From Syntrophobacterales bacterium Delta_02 (GTDB taxonomy: Bacteria > Desulfobacterota > Syntrophorhabdia > Syntrophorhabdales > Syntrophorhabdaceae): a stretch of DNA of 43,729 nt. Positions 26,501 to 33,542 of the stretch are shown here, piece by piece. The notes under the pieces were generated by a model that worked only from the letters and a program-made list of their open reading frames with translations, had not been told where the DNA came from and searched no databases. Each line of letters starts with the position of its first letter. Position 1 is the stretch's first letter. The DNA is taken from assembly GCA_001603955.1 (NCBI GenBank), contig LVAA01000016.1, forward strand, positions 1 to 43,729, read 5' to 3'. The position numbers and the translations under genes are program-made.

Positions 26501-26761
26501 CTCGGGGTCGTACTGTCCCGGCTGGACCACGATGGGTTCGTTGAGCAGGAGGATGTCGAAGCTGCCCTTTATGCCGGTATAGCTGTACGAGTCGAGGTAC
26601 AGACACACATCCGCGCCCTCGACGGGGAGGCGTGTCCAGAGCACGGAGACGTTCCCCTTGTGCACGGCGTGGACGTTCTCGGCGGGAAGGTGATTGTAGA
26701 TGACGTTAAAAAGGGTGTGCTCCCCGGAGGTCCGTCCTGTTTCGTCTGTTCTTCCAGTCAT
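23561..26761 (-). CDS. 1066-residue GT10-like / TPR / GT4-like glycosyltransferase fusion
   Basis: Three parts are visible. Residues about 70-320 resemble the family-10 alpha-1,3-fucosyltransferase fold (FAIAFEN, then TVPIYLGAPNAADYIPAGCF, the conserved donor-binding region). Residues about 385-690 are TPR-like helical repeats (AAVYLDLILAAND, AVELFHKAIASD, DEALRKLEPLLA). Residues about 707-1062 are a GT-B, family-4-like transferase, with GLDLVVEAFARVPGATLHIFA and a late GLIPVVTRSS. No signal peptide or membrane segment. The ATG overlaps the hddC stop by 4 bp. A GDP-sugar donor would fit the neighbouring GDP-heptose genes and the GT10 fold, but that is inference. Confidence 0.8.
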   Translation of the reverse strand: MTGRTDETGRTSGEHTLFNVIYNHLPAENVHAVHKGNVSVLWTRLPVEGADVCLYLDSYSYTGIKGSFDILLLNEPIVVQPGQYDPEVWRHFGHVITQYDTFVRNNGFTKNVSPRTGFRTTEMTPETAVTEDQKERERIYPLDGRIKGICMINGNKQSTVPGELYSKRTEAALWFATHSDTPFDTYGTPPFFLPNYRGIVPRGKRLETMKGYRFAIAFENVGHEIFALGYIDKMHDCLETRTVPIYLGAPNAADYIPAGCFIDFRRFADYGELDRYLREMKEDEYREYVRNIDLYVTKGGLSPCSWHTIYDQLLELFATRTGRPGAEICGDVPRGWAPGLSPARGNEEIRERPSVPLWTFAGMASKQSPLMDYDNAAPRPGGTLSNGERLERILGLRREGRHREAIEEFAYMGGGGNMELQYLFASLLLEVNELDAAAVYLDLILAANDRHSKALNDRAAIHLSRREIRQAVELFHKAIASDNRNYDAVENLIAVLTRLNVRDHAASVVADLLEALPGDGRIAAIAREYGLEAGAGTPKTGNIHLEPPASPPEEDPGDLYDAVVKIVSLKDGKRFDEALRKLEPLLAREKDNADIRYLRAQVLNAKGDADGAAEELLNTVGLDGAHSNAHNDLGCHYARKGEPRKAFDSFVAAMTSNPSNHGATGNFIRFLLNLRSEGEDIDPVSTVKKVFFDGIRDIGMPHLPDGSKRALVINRDGAIPWYLAGLLDHFPLLTREGAWWESAEIVRLLNLHGYIVDCVDPDNDETLGQTDFARYRLVIDGGANNLARSKTMNGQRKVFYSSGEYWLNDGMNELSRVMRFALRQGIIMPADSRQRSSFSDEKAQYLTYFGNDSQLKGFGGTWKAVPLDASACFMPGERTKDLEGARGNYIWSGTGGMLRMGLDLVVEAFARVPGATLHIFAPLEEEPRFFEWFKAFTRDRSNIIHHPFDGPASGEFEEAAWKCIGCVFAGQAGPAPGFMARHLPFGLIPVVTRSSCVREEEIGFVIDADDDEEIIEGIARNIRAMDAAPVEELEARSGQARRFALEHHTREAFTKSFENLLAAMEG

Positions 26762-27492
26762 TGAAGCTCCTTGTTTCCTGCCTCACGTGCCGGCGAGAAG
26801 GGACGCAAGAGGGCAGGGTGGTGGTCGATGTACCGGTACGTCGCAGGGATGCCGATATCGATGAAGAAATGGCGGCCCGGGTATCCGTACACGGCCCCTC
26901 CCGTCAGGGAGGGAAAAAGGTCTCTTTCCAGGGAGAAGGCACCCTCGGGCATGAGCTCCACGACGGTCCTTTCGGCTATGTAGACCCCGCAGTTGATGTA
27001 TCCCCCGCCCGGGCAGGCCTTTTCGGAGAACCCGACGATCCTCCTGTGCTCGTCCATTGTCACGAGGCCGTACCTGCCGGCATTCCTCTTCATGACGAGG
27101 GCGATGGTGAGAAGGGCCCCCGTGGAGAGATGGAAGGCCTCCATGGAGACGTGGTCGAGACGGTTGAAGGTGTCGCCGTTGAGTACGAGGAAGCGGGACC
27201 CGGCTGCGCCCCGTATCGCCTCGCGGACCGCACCCCCTGTACCGAGAGGGATGTCTTCTTCGGAATAGGAGATATGAAGGCCGAGGCGGGACCCGTCCCT
27301 GAAATGGGAACGTATGGTCTCCTTTTGGTGGCCCACGGAGAGTATTATCTCCCTCATTCCCTGCGCCGCCAGGGCGCGGATGACGTATTCAAGGAAAGGT
27401 CTCTTGTCGACGGGTGCCATCGGTTTCGGCACGTCGGAGACGACGCTTCTGAGCCGTGTCCCTTTTCCGCCTGCCAGTATGATCGCTTTCAT
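26758..27492 (-). CDS. hddC: D-glycero-D-manno-heptose 1-phosphate guanylyltransferase-like nucleotidyltransferase
   Basis: A 244-residue sugar-phosphate nucleotidyltransferase. The N-terminus has LAGGKGTRL (6-14) and the KPM substrate/metal site (PKPMAPV), followed by GTGGAVREA and LNGDTF, whose Asp binds metal. In the HddC family it makes GDP-D-glycero-D-manno-heptose from the 1-phosphate. That assignment rests on the adjacent HddA-type kinase and on gmhB in the same operon. It lies 16 bp after hddA and overlaps the next glycosyltransferase gene. Other NTP-sugar synthesis is possible by sequence alone. Confidence 0.82.
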   Translation of the reverse strand: MKAIILAGGKGTRLRSVVSDVPKPMAPVDKRPFLEYVIRALAAQGMREIILSVGHQKETIRSHFRDGSRLGLHISYSEEDIPLGTGGAVREAIRGAAGSRFLVLNGDTFNRLDHVSMEAFHLSTGALLTIALVMKRNAGRYGLVTMDEHRRIVGFSEKACPGGGYINCGVYIAERTVVELMPEGAFSLERDLFPSLTGGAVYGYPGRHFFIDIGIPATYRYIDHHPALLRPFSPAREAGNKELQ

Positions 27493-27508
27493 GCCCAGTC
27501 CTTTCTCC

Positions 27509-28504
27509 TCAGACCGCCTCTTCCGTGTAGTAGACGACCTGGGTGCCCAGCCCGTCGAAGCGGAATGGTACGTGGAGAAGGAAGTGGAGCGCCTCCCGCA
27601 CCTTCTCCCGCTTCTCGGGCCTCACGAAAAAGAGCATGAAACCCCCGCCGCCCGCACCCAGGACCTTTCCCCCTATGGCACCGTTCTTCCTTGCCGTTTC
27701 GTAAATGGTGTCGATATAGGGATTCGACACCTTCGGCGCCAGGCTCTTCTTGAGCCTCCATGTCTCGTGGAGGAGCTTGCCGAATTCGAGGAGGTCCCTT
27801 TCGCCGCTCAGGATCGCGAAGGCGTCGTCGACCATGCTCATGAGTGTCTTGTAGTTCTTCTTCTTGTCCTCGAGCCGTCCCATTTTCTCTTCCTCGATCT
27901 TTGACGCCGAGCGTGTGACCCCGGTGAAGAAGAGGAGGAAGTGGTCCTGGAGGTGGACGAAGTCGTCCCGGGATATGGTCACCGGTATGACCTCTATGTT
28001 GTGCTGGGCCCGGAACTCTATCCTGTTCAAGCCCCCGAACGCGGCGGCCACCTGGTCCTGGGAGCCCACCTTTTCCTTTATCATCTCCTGCTCGATGTGG
28101 ATCGCCTCCAGGGCAAGCCTCTTCTTGGAGACCATCCTGCCCTTGAGGGCGTAGAGGGCATGAAGGAGCCCGACGGTGAAGGCCGAGCTGGAACCGAGCC
28201 CCGACATGGCGGGAAGGTCCCCGTCATAGCTTATGGACAGGCCCGTCCCGATGTCCATGAACCGCAGCGTCTCGCGCACGGAAGGATGCATTATGTCGTC
28301 GATGCCGGCCGCCTGTTCCTGCCGGGAATAGCTGATCCTGTGCCTGTATTCGAAGAAGGGCGGAAGGCTGCGGCAGCTTATGTAGCAGTACTTGTTGATG
28401 GTCGTCGACAGGACGGCGCCTCCGCCGTTGTTCTCGTACCACGTCGGGAAATCTGTCCCTCCTCCGAAGAAGGATATGCGAAGGGGTGTTCTCGTTATTA
28501 TCAT
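27509..28504 (-). CDS. hddA: D-glycero-D-manno-heptose 7-phosphate kinase
   Basis: A 331-residue GHMP kinase. The start MIITRTPLRISFFGGGTDFP is typical of HddA, and the phosphate-binding GHMP loop is SGLGSSSA (101-108). Motif 3, VLGAGGGGFMLFF, is near residue 285-297. The enzyme phosphorylates heptose 7-phosphate at C1, leading with GmhB and HddC to GDP-heptose. It is also similar to L-fuculose-type GHMP kinases, but the gmhB and hddC neighbours favour heptose. Start chosen at the ATG with AGAGG upstream. Confidence 0.88.
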   Translation of the reverse strand: MIITRTPLRISFFGGGTDFPTWYENNGGGAVLSTTINKYCYISCRSLPPFFEYRHRISYSRQEQAAGIDDIMHPSVRETLRFMDIGTGLSISYDGDLPAMSGLGSSSAFTVGLLHALYALKGRMVSKKRLALEAIHIEQEMIKEKVGSQDQVAAAFGGLNRIEFRAQHNIEVIPVTISRDDFVHLQDHFLLFFTGVTRSASKIEEEKMGRLEDKKKNYKTLMSMVDDAFAILSGERDLLEFGKLLHETWRLKKSLAPKVSNPYIDTIYETARKNGAIGGKVLGAGGGGFMLFFVRPEKREKVREALHFLLHVPFRFDGLGTQVVYYTEEAV

Positions 28505-28551
28505 TGTGTCAACCTCTTAACCTCTGACCGGCCCTGTCTCATCGCGATCCC

Positions 28552-29478
28552 TCAATAGTTCGTGGCATCGGCCTGCCGCAGATGCCAGTTGGAAAGATCG
28601 TAAAGGTACTCGTTCCCCGGTGCCATGAGCCTGACGGAGAAATACGCCGTGTGGCCCCCGGGTGTGAATCCCATGGATTGCGCGGTCTCCCTCAGTTGTG
28701 TGCCCGGTGTGGCCCACAGGCCTATCCGTCCGGCTCCCAGTTCCCGGAGATGATGGATGGAGCCTCCCAGTATCTCGTCTATCCTGTCCGGATTGCTCAG
28801 GTTGCATTCGATGTCGACGATGTCTCCCCAGGACGTTCCCACTCCCGGTTCGGTGAAGAGCTTGACGACGGCGTACCCGCGGGTCCCGTTCTCGACCTTC
28901 CAGTACCTGTGTGCCGGGTTTCTGGCAAAGCGCCACCTGCGGTATTCCCAGGTGGGCATGAACATGACCTTGTCCGGCGGATAGCCGGTGGATTCGAATG
29001 TGGTTTCCTCGTCGACCGGCCGGCACAGGGTGTCGCCGGCGGATGTGTTCACCGGTGTTGCGATGGAAAGAGTATCGATGGCGCCGGCCGTTCTGAACCC
29101 CAGGGAACGCTCGAGGGGCCCCGTGGCCCTGGCGTTGGCGATGACGCACACCACATCGAGGTTGCGCGTCGCCAGGATCGCCGCCTCCCCCAGTTTCCTG
29201 AAGAGACCCTTGCCCTGCCAGCCGGGAGAGATGTTGAGCCACGAGCCCTGTCCGCAGGAGAGGCCGTTGCTCAGGACCCGCGTCTGGATGCCGAAGACGC
29301 CTACCATGCGGCCCTCGAAGAAGGCTCCCATCATGGTCACGGGATGGACGTTCGTGAGGCACTGCCAGACGATGAATTCCCGTGATCTCCTGGTCGCGTA
29401 CATCGGCTCCAGCATGGATGTCATCGCCGGGATGTCATTGGGGAGCATGGGTCTTATCTCAACACCTGCATCGGTCAT
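28552..29478 (-). CDS. GNAT-family acyltransferase
   Basis: A 308-residue protein. The first half (about 6-140) is a GNAT acetyl-CoA fold, with the pyrophosphate-binding motif SPGWQGKGLFRKLGEA near 84-99 and NARATGPLERSLGF typical of motif B. The second half (about 160-308) looks like a degenerate second GNAT-like domain and includes LRETAQSMGFTPGG. The ATG overlaps the epimerase stop by 4 bp. A role in N- or O-acylating a heptose or amino sugar fits the locus, but the substrate cannot be predicted. Confidence 0.72.
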   Translation of the reverse strand: MTDAGVEIRPMLPNDIPAMTSMLEPMYATRRSREFIVWQCLTNVHPVTMMGAFFEGRMVGVFGIQTRVLSNGLSCGQGSWLNISPGWQGKGLFRKLGEAAILATRNLDVVCVIANARATGPLERSLGFRTAGAIDTLSIATPVNTSAGDTLCRPVDEETTFESTGYPPDKVMFMPTWEYRRWRFARNPAHRYWKVENGTRGYAVVKLFTEPGVGTSWGDIVDIECNLSNPDRIDEILGGSIHHLRELGAGRIGLWATPGTQLRETAQSMGFTPGGHTAYFSVRLMAPGNEYLYDLSNWHLRQADATNY

Positions 29479-29990
29479 CGTACGAATTCACCTCGTTCGT
29501 CCCTCATGGAGAGTATGGGGTCCCTGACGGGCCACCATATGTTGAACCGGGGTTCGTTCCACTTGTATGTGAACTGTCCCTCCGGATCGTAGTAGGTGTT
29601 CTGCTTGTAATGGAATATGGACGTCTCGCTGAGGACCAGGTGCCCGTTCCCGTGTTTCGGGGGTATGAGGACCTGCATCCTGTTCCTGTCGGAAAGGGTG
29701 AAGGACTGCCATTTTCCGAAGTCGGGCGACGCCGTGTCGCAGTTGACGACGACGAGATAGAAGCGTCCCAGGAGACAGGAGACGAGCTTCCATGTTTTCC
29801 CGTCGCCGTGGATGCCCCGGAGCACGCCCTGCGTGGATACCGATATATCGTCCTGCACGAAGTCCACATCGATCCCGGCTTCCCTGTAAAGCTGTTCGTT
29901 GTACGTTTCTACGTACTCGCCCCGGTGGTCCTCGAAGACGTAGGGCTTGATGAGCAGTACGCCTTCCAGTTTCGTCGTCTTTATTTCCAT
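29475..29990 (-). CDS. RmlC-like GDP-keto-heptose 3,5-epimerase (DdahB/MlghB-like)
   Basis: A 171-residue cupin of the dTDP-4-keto-rhamnose 3,5-epimerase fold. DHRGEYVETYNE, the catalytic His61 in VLRGIHGDGKTWKLV, PPKHGNGHLVLSE, and the Tyr-rich YKQNTYYDP are visible. RGIHGD replaces the RGLHYQ usual in RmlC and resembles the Campylobacter DdahB/MlghB enzymes that epimerise GDP-6-deoxy-4-keto-heptose at C3 and C5. The GDP-heptose genes around it fit this reading, and no rmlA, rmlB or rmlD is present. I infer modified-heptose synthesis, not dTDP-rhamnose. Confidence 0.8.
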   Translation of the reverse strand: MEIKTTKLEGVLLIKPYVFEDHRGEYVETYNEQLYREAGIDVDFVQDDISVSTQGVLRGIHGDGKTWKLVSCLLGRFYLVVVNCDTASPDFGKWQSFTLSDRNRMQVLIPPKHGNGHLVLSETSIFHYKQNTYYDPEGQFTYKWNEPRFNIWWPVRDPILSMRDERGEFVR

Positions 29991-30017
29991 CGGGGTCCTC
30001 CCTGTGGCCTCCCCTTT

Positions 30018-31052
30018 CTAGGAGACCGTCAGAAAATCAATGTTGCTGTTCGACCTGTGGGCGTCGATGAACTTCTTCACGATGAGATACTTCCTGTCCG
30101 GTGACGCCGCGAGATCCCCGAGCAGCCTGTCCGTATCCCTTTCCAATTGCCGTCTTTGTTTCTCCGCGCACTGTCTGACGAGGTTTCCGAGGTGCTCCCG
30201 GTCCTCAGGAGACCACGCGAACCCGTCGAGGATCTCCATGGCAAAGGCATAGTGGCGGGAGATGAGTGCGGCAAGGAATAGGGATGCAACCTTCCGTGTC
30301 GGCTCCCGGCCGTTTCCCTTGTGCCTCGCAAAAGGATCCTTGAAATAGAGGGCGTCCACCCACAGGAGCCTCTCCTCCGTCTCACAGAGCCTGCGGTCAA
30401 GGTTCCTTGCCGAGACGAAGTGCGGCTCGAGGCCGTAGAGCACGAAGCCCTTCTCCCTGAGAAAGAGGTCCACGTCGGAGAAGGTCTTCTGGCCGCTGTA
30501 CATCTCAGCGAACTCGGATTCGCAGATGAGGGCGATACATTCCCTGTCGATGATCTCTTCCGCGCCGAGGAGTATGTCGTACTCCGCCCCCTGGCAGTCG
30601 AGCTTCACGAGCTCGGCAACGTGTCGTTTCTCTTCCCTGTCGTGCGCGAGCACCCCGTCGAGGGACCGTGTCGGGATGTCCACCGTATGCGTCACCTCGA
30701 GGCCCGCCACCCCGTACCGTGAGGCGAACCCGGGGTCCGGTTCGAGAAGCGAGGTGTTGACGGCGCTTTTCGTGACGTGGAGCCGCCTCATTTCATCCTT
30801 CTCGGCGAGCGCTGAGTTGTGGATGACGAGGTCGGCGAAAGGGTTCTCCCCGGCGTAGAGTTCAGTCAGCGCCTCGTGGGAATCGGGGTCGGGTTCGAAG
30901 CAGGTGCACCTGGTCCGTGACGCGACGGGAAGGATGAGGGGGTGCACGCCTCCCACGGAGCCGACATCGGTGAAGCCGAAGGGGTCACCGGCGAAGACGC
31001 GCTCGAGTGAGGAGCTTATGAAGTCGGGATGACGGGAAATGCTATCGATCAC
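30018..31052 (-). CDS. FkbM-family methyltransferase 1
   Basis: A 344-residue SAM-dependent methyltransferase of the FkbM type. The SAM fold runs about 20-235, with TDVGSVGGVHPLI in place of the usual DxGxxxG, the acidic loop CFEPDPDSHEALTELY, and VKLDCQGAEYDIL, the conserved FkbM core. The C-terminal about 240-344 is helical with no recognised domain. The GTG start overlaps the second FkbM gene's stop (GTGA) with GGAG upstream. FkbM enzymes O-methylate sugars; two neighbouring copies suggest two methylation sites on the glycan. Confidence 0.82.
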   Translation of the reverse strand: MIDSISRHPDFISSSLERVFAGDPFGFTDVGSVGGVHPLILPVASRTRCTCFEPDPDSHEALTELYAGENPFADLVIHNSALAEKDEMRRLHVTKSAVNTSLLEPDPGFASRYGVAGLEVTHTVDIPTRSLDGVLAHDREEKRHVAELVKLDCQGAEYDILLGAEEIIDRECIALICESEFAEMYSGQKTFSDVDLFLREKGFVLYGLEPHFVSARNLDRRLCETEERLLWVDALYFKDPFARHKGNGREPTRKVASLFLAALISRHYAFAMEILDGFAWSPEDREHLGNLVRQCAEKQRRQLERDTDRLLGDLAASPDRKYLIVKKFIDAHRSNSNIDFLTVS

Positions 31053-31888
31053 GTCTTTCTCCTCACAAAGTACATGTCGCCGTAGTATTGCTCGAATCCC
31101 GGGTCCTCCTCGTATACGAGGTCAAAACCCATACCGGTCAGGGTGCCGTTGACCCTGTCCCTCAAGACCCTGCTGTGCCTCTCCACGACGATCCTTTCCG
31201 TTACCGGCGCGAGGGGGGCGATGCTCTTCACGATCTCGTCTTCCATGCCCTCCACATCTATCTTGAGGAGGTCGATCCGGGGAAACGCGTACTCCTCCAC
31301 AAGACGGGTGATGGGAATGCTCGCGACCGTCCTCTTTTCTATGACCTTTTCGGGGAGCCAGGGCCGCTCGACATCACGAAGTCTCGCCCCTCCTATGGAA
31401 TGGATCTGCCTGACGAACTCCATCTCCAGGTCCCTGCCATCGGCGCTGGCCGCGGCATTGACAAGGATGACGTTTGCGAGGCCGTTGCTCCCCGCATTCA
31501 TCTTCAATACCTGGAAGGCATAGGGGTTGGGTTCCACGCAGAGGATCCGGGCGGAGGGATTGGCCCTTGCGACACGCAGGGCGAAGTAGCCCTCGTTCGC
31601 CCCGATGTCGAGCACATATTCCAGTTCCGGCGAAAGGAATTCCCGGTGAAGGAAATGGTTGTCCTCGCGGAATATCTCGTGGTAGACCTCTATGCTCGCT
31701 GGAGCGGCGCATTCCCGCATGGTGATGAGATCGCTTCCGAGCCTCAGCGACAGCATCCCTTCGTCGTCGTAGAAGATGTGTTCCGTGATAGCCCTGTCGC
31801 GCCTGTCGAGGATGATCCTCACCGCCTGTCGATCGACGTCGGTCGCCGCCTGTTGCATGAGCCATGCTTCATCAAGCTGTCTTGGCAT
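31049..31888 (-). CDS. FkbM-family methyltransferase 2
   Basis: A 279-residue FkbM methyltransferase. SAM motif I is VLDIGANEGYFALRVA, motif II ILCVEPNPYAF, and the FkbM core IDLLKIDVEGMEDEIV. I set the start at the ATG of MPRQLDEAW (31888), which has AAGGA 6 nt upstream. A TTG 30 bp further up has a poorly spaced site. The gene overlaps the transketolase C-subunit gene by 17 bp. O-methylation of a heptose or deoxy-sugar hydroxyl is the likely role; C. jejuni MeOPN/methyl-heptose loci contain similar methyltransferases. Confidence 0.85.
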   Translation of the reverse strand: MPRQLDEAWLMQQAATDVDRQAVRIILDRRDRAITEHIFYDDEGMLSLRLGSDLITMRECAAPASIEVYHEIFREDNHFLHREFLSPELEYVLDIGANEGYFALRVARANPSARILCVEPNPYAFQVLKMNAGSNGLANVILVNAAASADGRDLEMEFVRQIHSIGGARLRDVERPWLPEKVIEKRTVASIPITRLVEEYAFPRIDLLKIDVEGMEDEIVKSIAPLAPVTERIVVERHSRVLRDRVNGTLTGMGFDLVYEEDPGFEQYYGDMYFVRRKT

Positions 31889-32765
31889 AAGCGTTCCTTG
31901 TCCGTAATGATGTTTCAACCCTCGACCGGATCCCTGCCGCGTCGAGCGCGAGCTTTCCCCTTATGTCCTTCAGGGTCCCGTAGTGGCAGCAGAAATCATC
32001 GGGAAGCCCGTGATACTCGGCCGTGACGGAAGAGGAGGTGTTTATCGCCTCGAAGAGACCGAACGCATCGTGGGCGACGACGAACCTCGTGCCGGCGAAA
32101 CGTTCGAGAAGCTCCCTGTCCATGGGTTTGATGGTGGGGAAATAGAGGATGTTCACGGGCAGGTCCGAACACGCGGCCACGACGTTCCCGAGGATGGGTC
32201 CCGCCGTCGCCACCGTTGTATCGGCTCCGGGGTATTCCTTCACGACGACGCCGCGGCCGAATTCGACGGGCAGGTCGAGGCCGTGCTCATCGGCGGCTAT
32301 CCTCATGTACGACGGGTTGCCGTCGGCATAGCAGGCGGTGAAGAGGGTGTCGAATTCCTTCCTTGAGCCCGGCTGCATGACCTCCATGCCGGGAAGCATT
32401 CTCATCAGCTCGAGGTCGGTGTAGCAGTGATGTGTCGCCCCGTCCCAGGCGTAATCGAAGGAGCCGCCGCAGGTGACGATGGTGCAGCCGAAGCGGTTGT
32501 AGCACAGGTCGAGCTTGACCTGTTCGTAACTGCGCTCCGTCACGAAGGGTGCTATGGTATGGACGACGGGGTGGTATCCCGCGGCGTTCATTCCCGCCGC
32601 CATGCTTATGAGGGTGTTCTCGCATATCCCGACGTTCAGGAGGCGGCCGGGATACTGCCGCAGGAAGTCATTGAAGAGATAGAAGCTGATATCCCCGAAA
32701 AGGAGGATGAGTTTTTCGTCCATGCCCGCGATCCGTGTCGCGGAGTCCCGGAATTGCTGTCTCAT
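31872..32765 (-). CDS. Split transketolase, C-terminal subunit
   Basis: A 297-residue pyrimidine-binding plus C-terminal transketolase subunit. The catalytic Glu lies in NVGICENTLISMAAGM (E49), and CGGSFDYAWDGATHHCYTD holds residues that line the active site. The C-terminal domain (about 170-290) carries GRGVVVKEY and YFPTIKPMD. It needs the N-terminal subunit encoded just upstream (ATGA overlap) to form an active ThDP enzyme. A dedicated transketolase in a heptose locus could make sedoheptulose 7-phosphate, or could add a two-carbon unit to a keto-sugar. Neither can be decided from sequence. Confidence 0.85.
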   Translation of the reverse strand: MRQQFRDSATRIAGMDEKLILLFGDISFYLFNDFLRQYPGRLLNVGICENTLISMAAGMNAAGYHPVVHTIAPFVTERSYEQVKLDLCYNRFGCTIVTCGGSFDYAWDGATHHCYTDLELMRMLPGMEVMQPGSRKEFDTLFTACYADGNPSYMRIAADEHGLDLPVEFGRGVVVKEYPGADTTVATAGPILGNVVAACSDLPVNILYFPTIKPMDRELLERFAGTRFVVAHDAFGLFEAINTSSSVTAEYHGLPDDFCCHYGTLKDIRGKLALDAAGIRSRVETSLRTRNAYAKTA

Positions 32766-33532
32766 CGGAGTTCTCCAAGAAGTGCGTTCAGTTCGGCCGC
32801 ATTCGGGCTGCGCCGGTGCCAGGCGAACATGTCGGCGGCGAGGGTCGGGCAGCCGGAGCCCTTCGTCGTGTTGGCGATGATGGCGCGGGGCCGGTCGGAG
32901 TTTGCCTTGAGTGCCCGTGCTATTGCGTCCGTGTCATGGCCGTCCACGGAGGAGACATCGAAACCGAATGCCGAGAACTTTGCCTCCGGGTCGTCGATGG
33001 GCAGACAGCGTGACTGCGAGCGGTTGTTGTCGAAGAGGACCGTGAGGTTGGCAAGGGACATGTTCGCGGCCACCATGAGCGCCTCCCAGACGGTGCCCTC
33101 ATTCGCCTCGCCGTCGCCGACGATGACATGGACCCTGCGCGTGGTGCCGGACATTTTGAAGCCGACGGCCATACCGACAGCGACCCCTATGCCATGGCCG
33201 AGGGAGCCCGTGGACAGCTCGACACCGGGGACCTTGAAACGGTCGGCGTGGCAGCCGAAGGCCGAGCCGAAGGCTCCGAAGGCGTAGACGTCTTCCACGG
33301 GGAAGTATCCGAAGTGGGCGAGCGTGCAGTAGAGCCCCAGCGCGGCGTGCCCCTTGCTGAGGATCAGGATGTCCCTGTCTTTCCATCGCGGGTTCTTCGG
33401 ATCGTGGCGCATCGTCCCGTAGACGGCGCAGAGCATCTCGATGACGGAGAAGCATGTCGGTATGTGCCCGTGTCCGCTGTGATGGGAGATGCGCAGTATG
33501 CTTTCCCTTATCTGTCTCGCCAGGTCGTCCAT
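32762..33532 (-). CDS. Split transketolase, N-terminal (ThDP-binding) subunit
   Basis: A 256-residue subunit with the thiamine diphosphate motif GDGEANEGTVWEA (139-151) ending in DNN (168-170), and the transketolase signatures SKGHAALGLY (59-68) and TGSLGHGIGVAVG (108-120). It is about the size of the N-terminal half of a normal transketolase and matches the split transketolases found in archaea and many bacteria. It directly precedes the C-subunit gene with a 4-bp overlap, so the pair is made together. The start has AAGGA 4 nt upstream. Confidence 0.9.
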   Translation of the reverse strand: MDDLARQIRESILRISHHSGHGHIPTCFSVIEMLCAVYGTMRHDPKNPRWKDRDILILSKGHAALGLYCTLAHFGYFPVEDVYAFGAFGSAFGCHADRFKVPGVELSTGSLGHGIGVAVGMAVGFKMSGTTRRVHVIVGDGEANEGTVWEALMVAANMSLANLTVLFDNNRSQSRCLPIDDPEAKFSAFGFDVSSVDGHDTDAIARALKANSDRPRAIIANTTKGSGCPTLAADMFAWHRRSPNAAELNALLGELR

Positions 33533-33542
33533 CCGGTCCTTT

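Noticed and set aside
29475-29990. dTDP-rhamnose 3,5-epimerase (rmlC)
   Set aside because: No rmlA, rmlB or rmlD is present and the RGIHGD motif fits the heptose epimerases better.
31872-33532. 1-deoxyxylulose-5-phosphate synthase
   Set aside because: The two-subunit layout and the SKGHA, GSLGHG and ICEN motifs fit split transketolase better.
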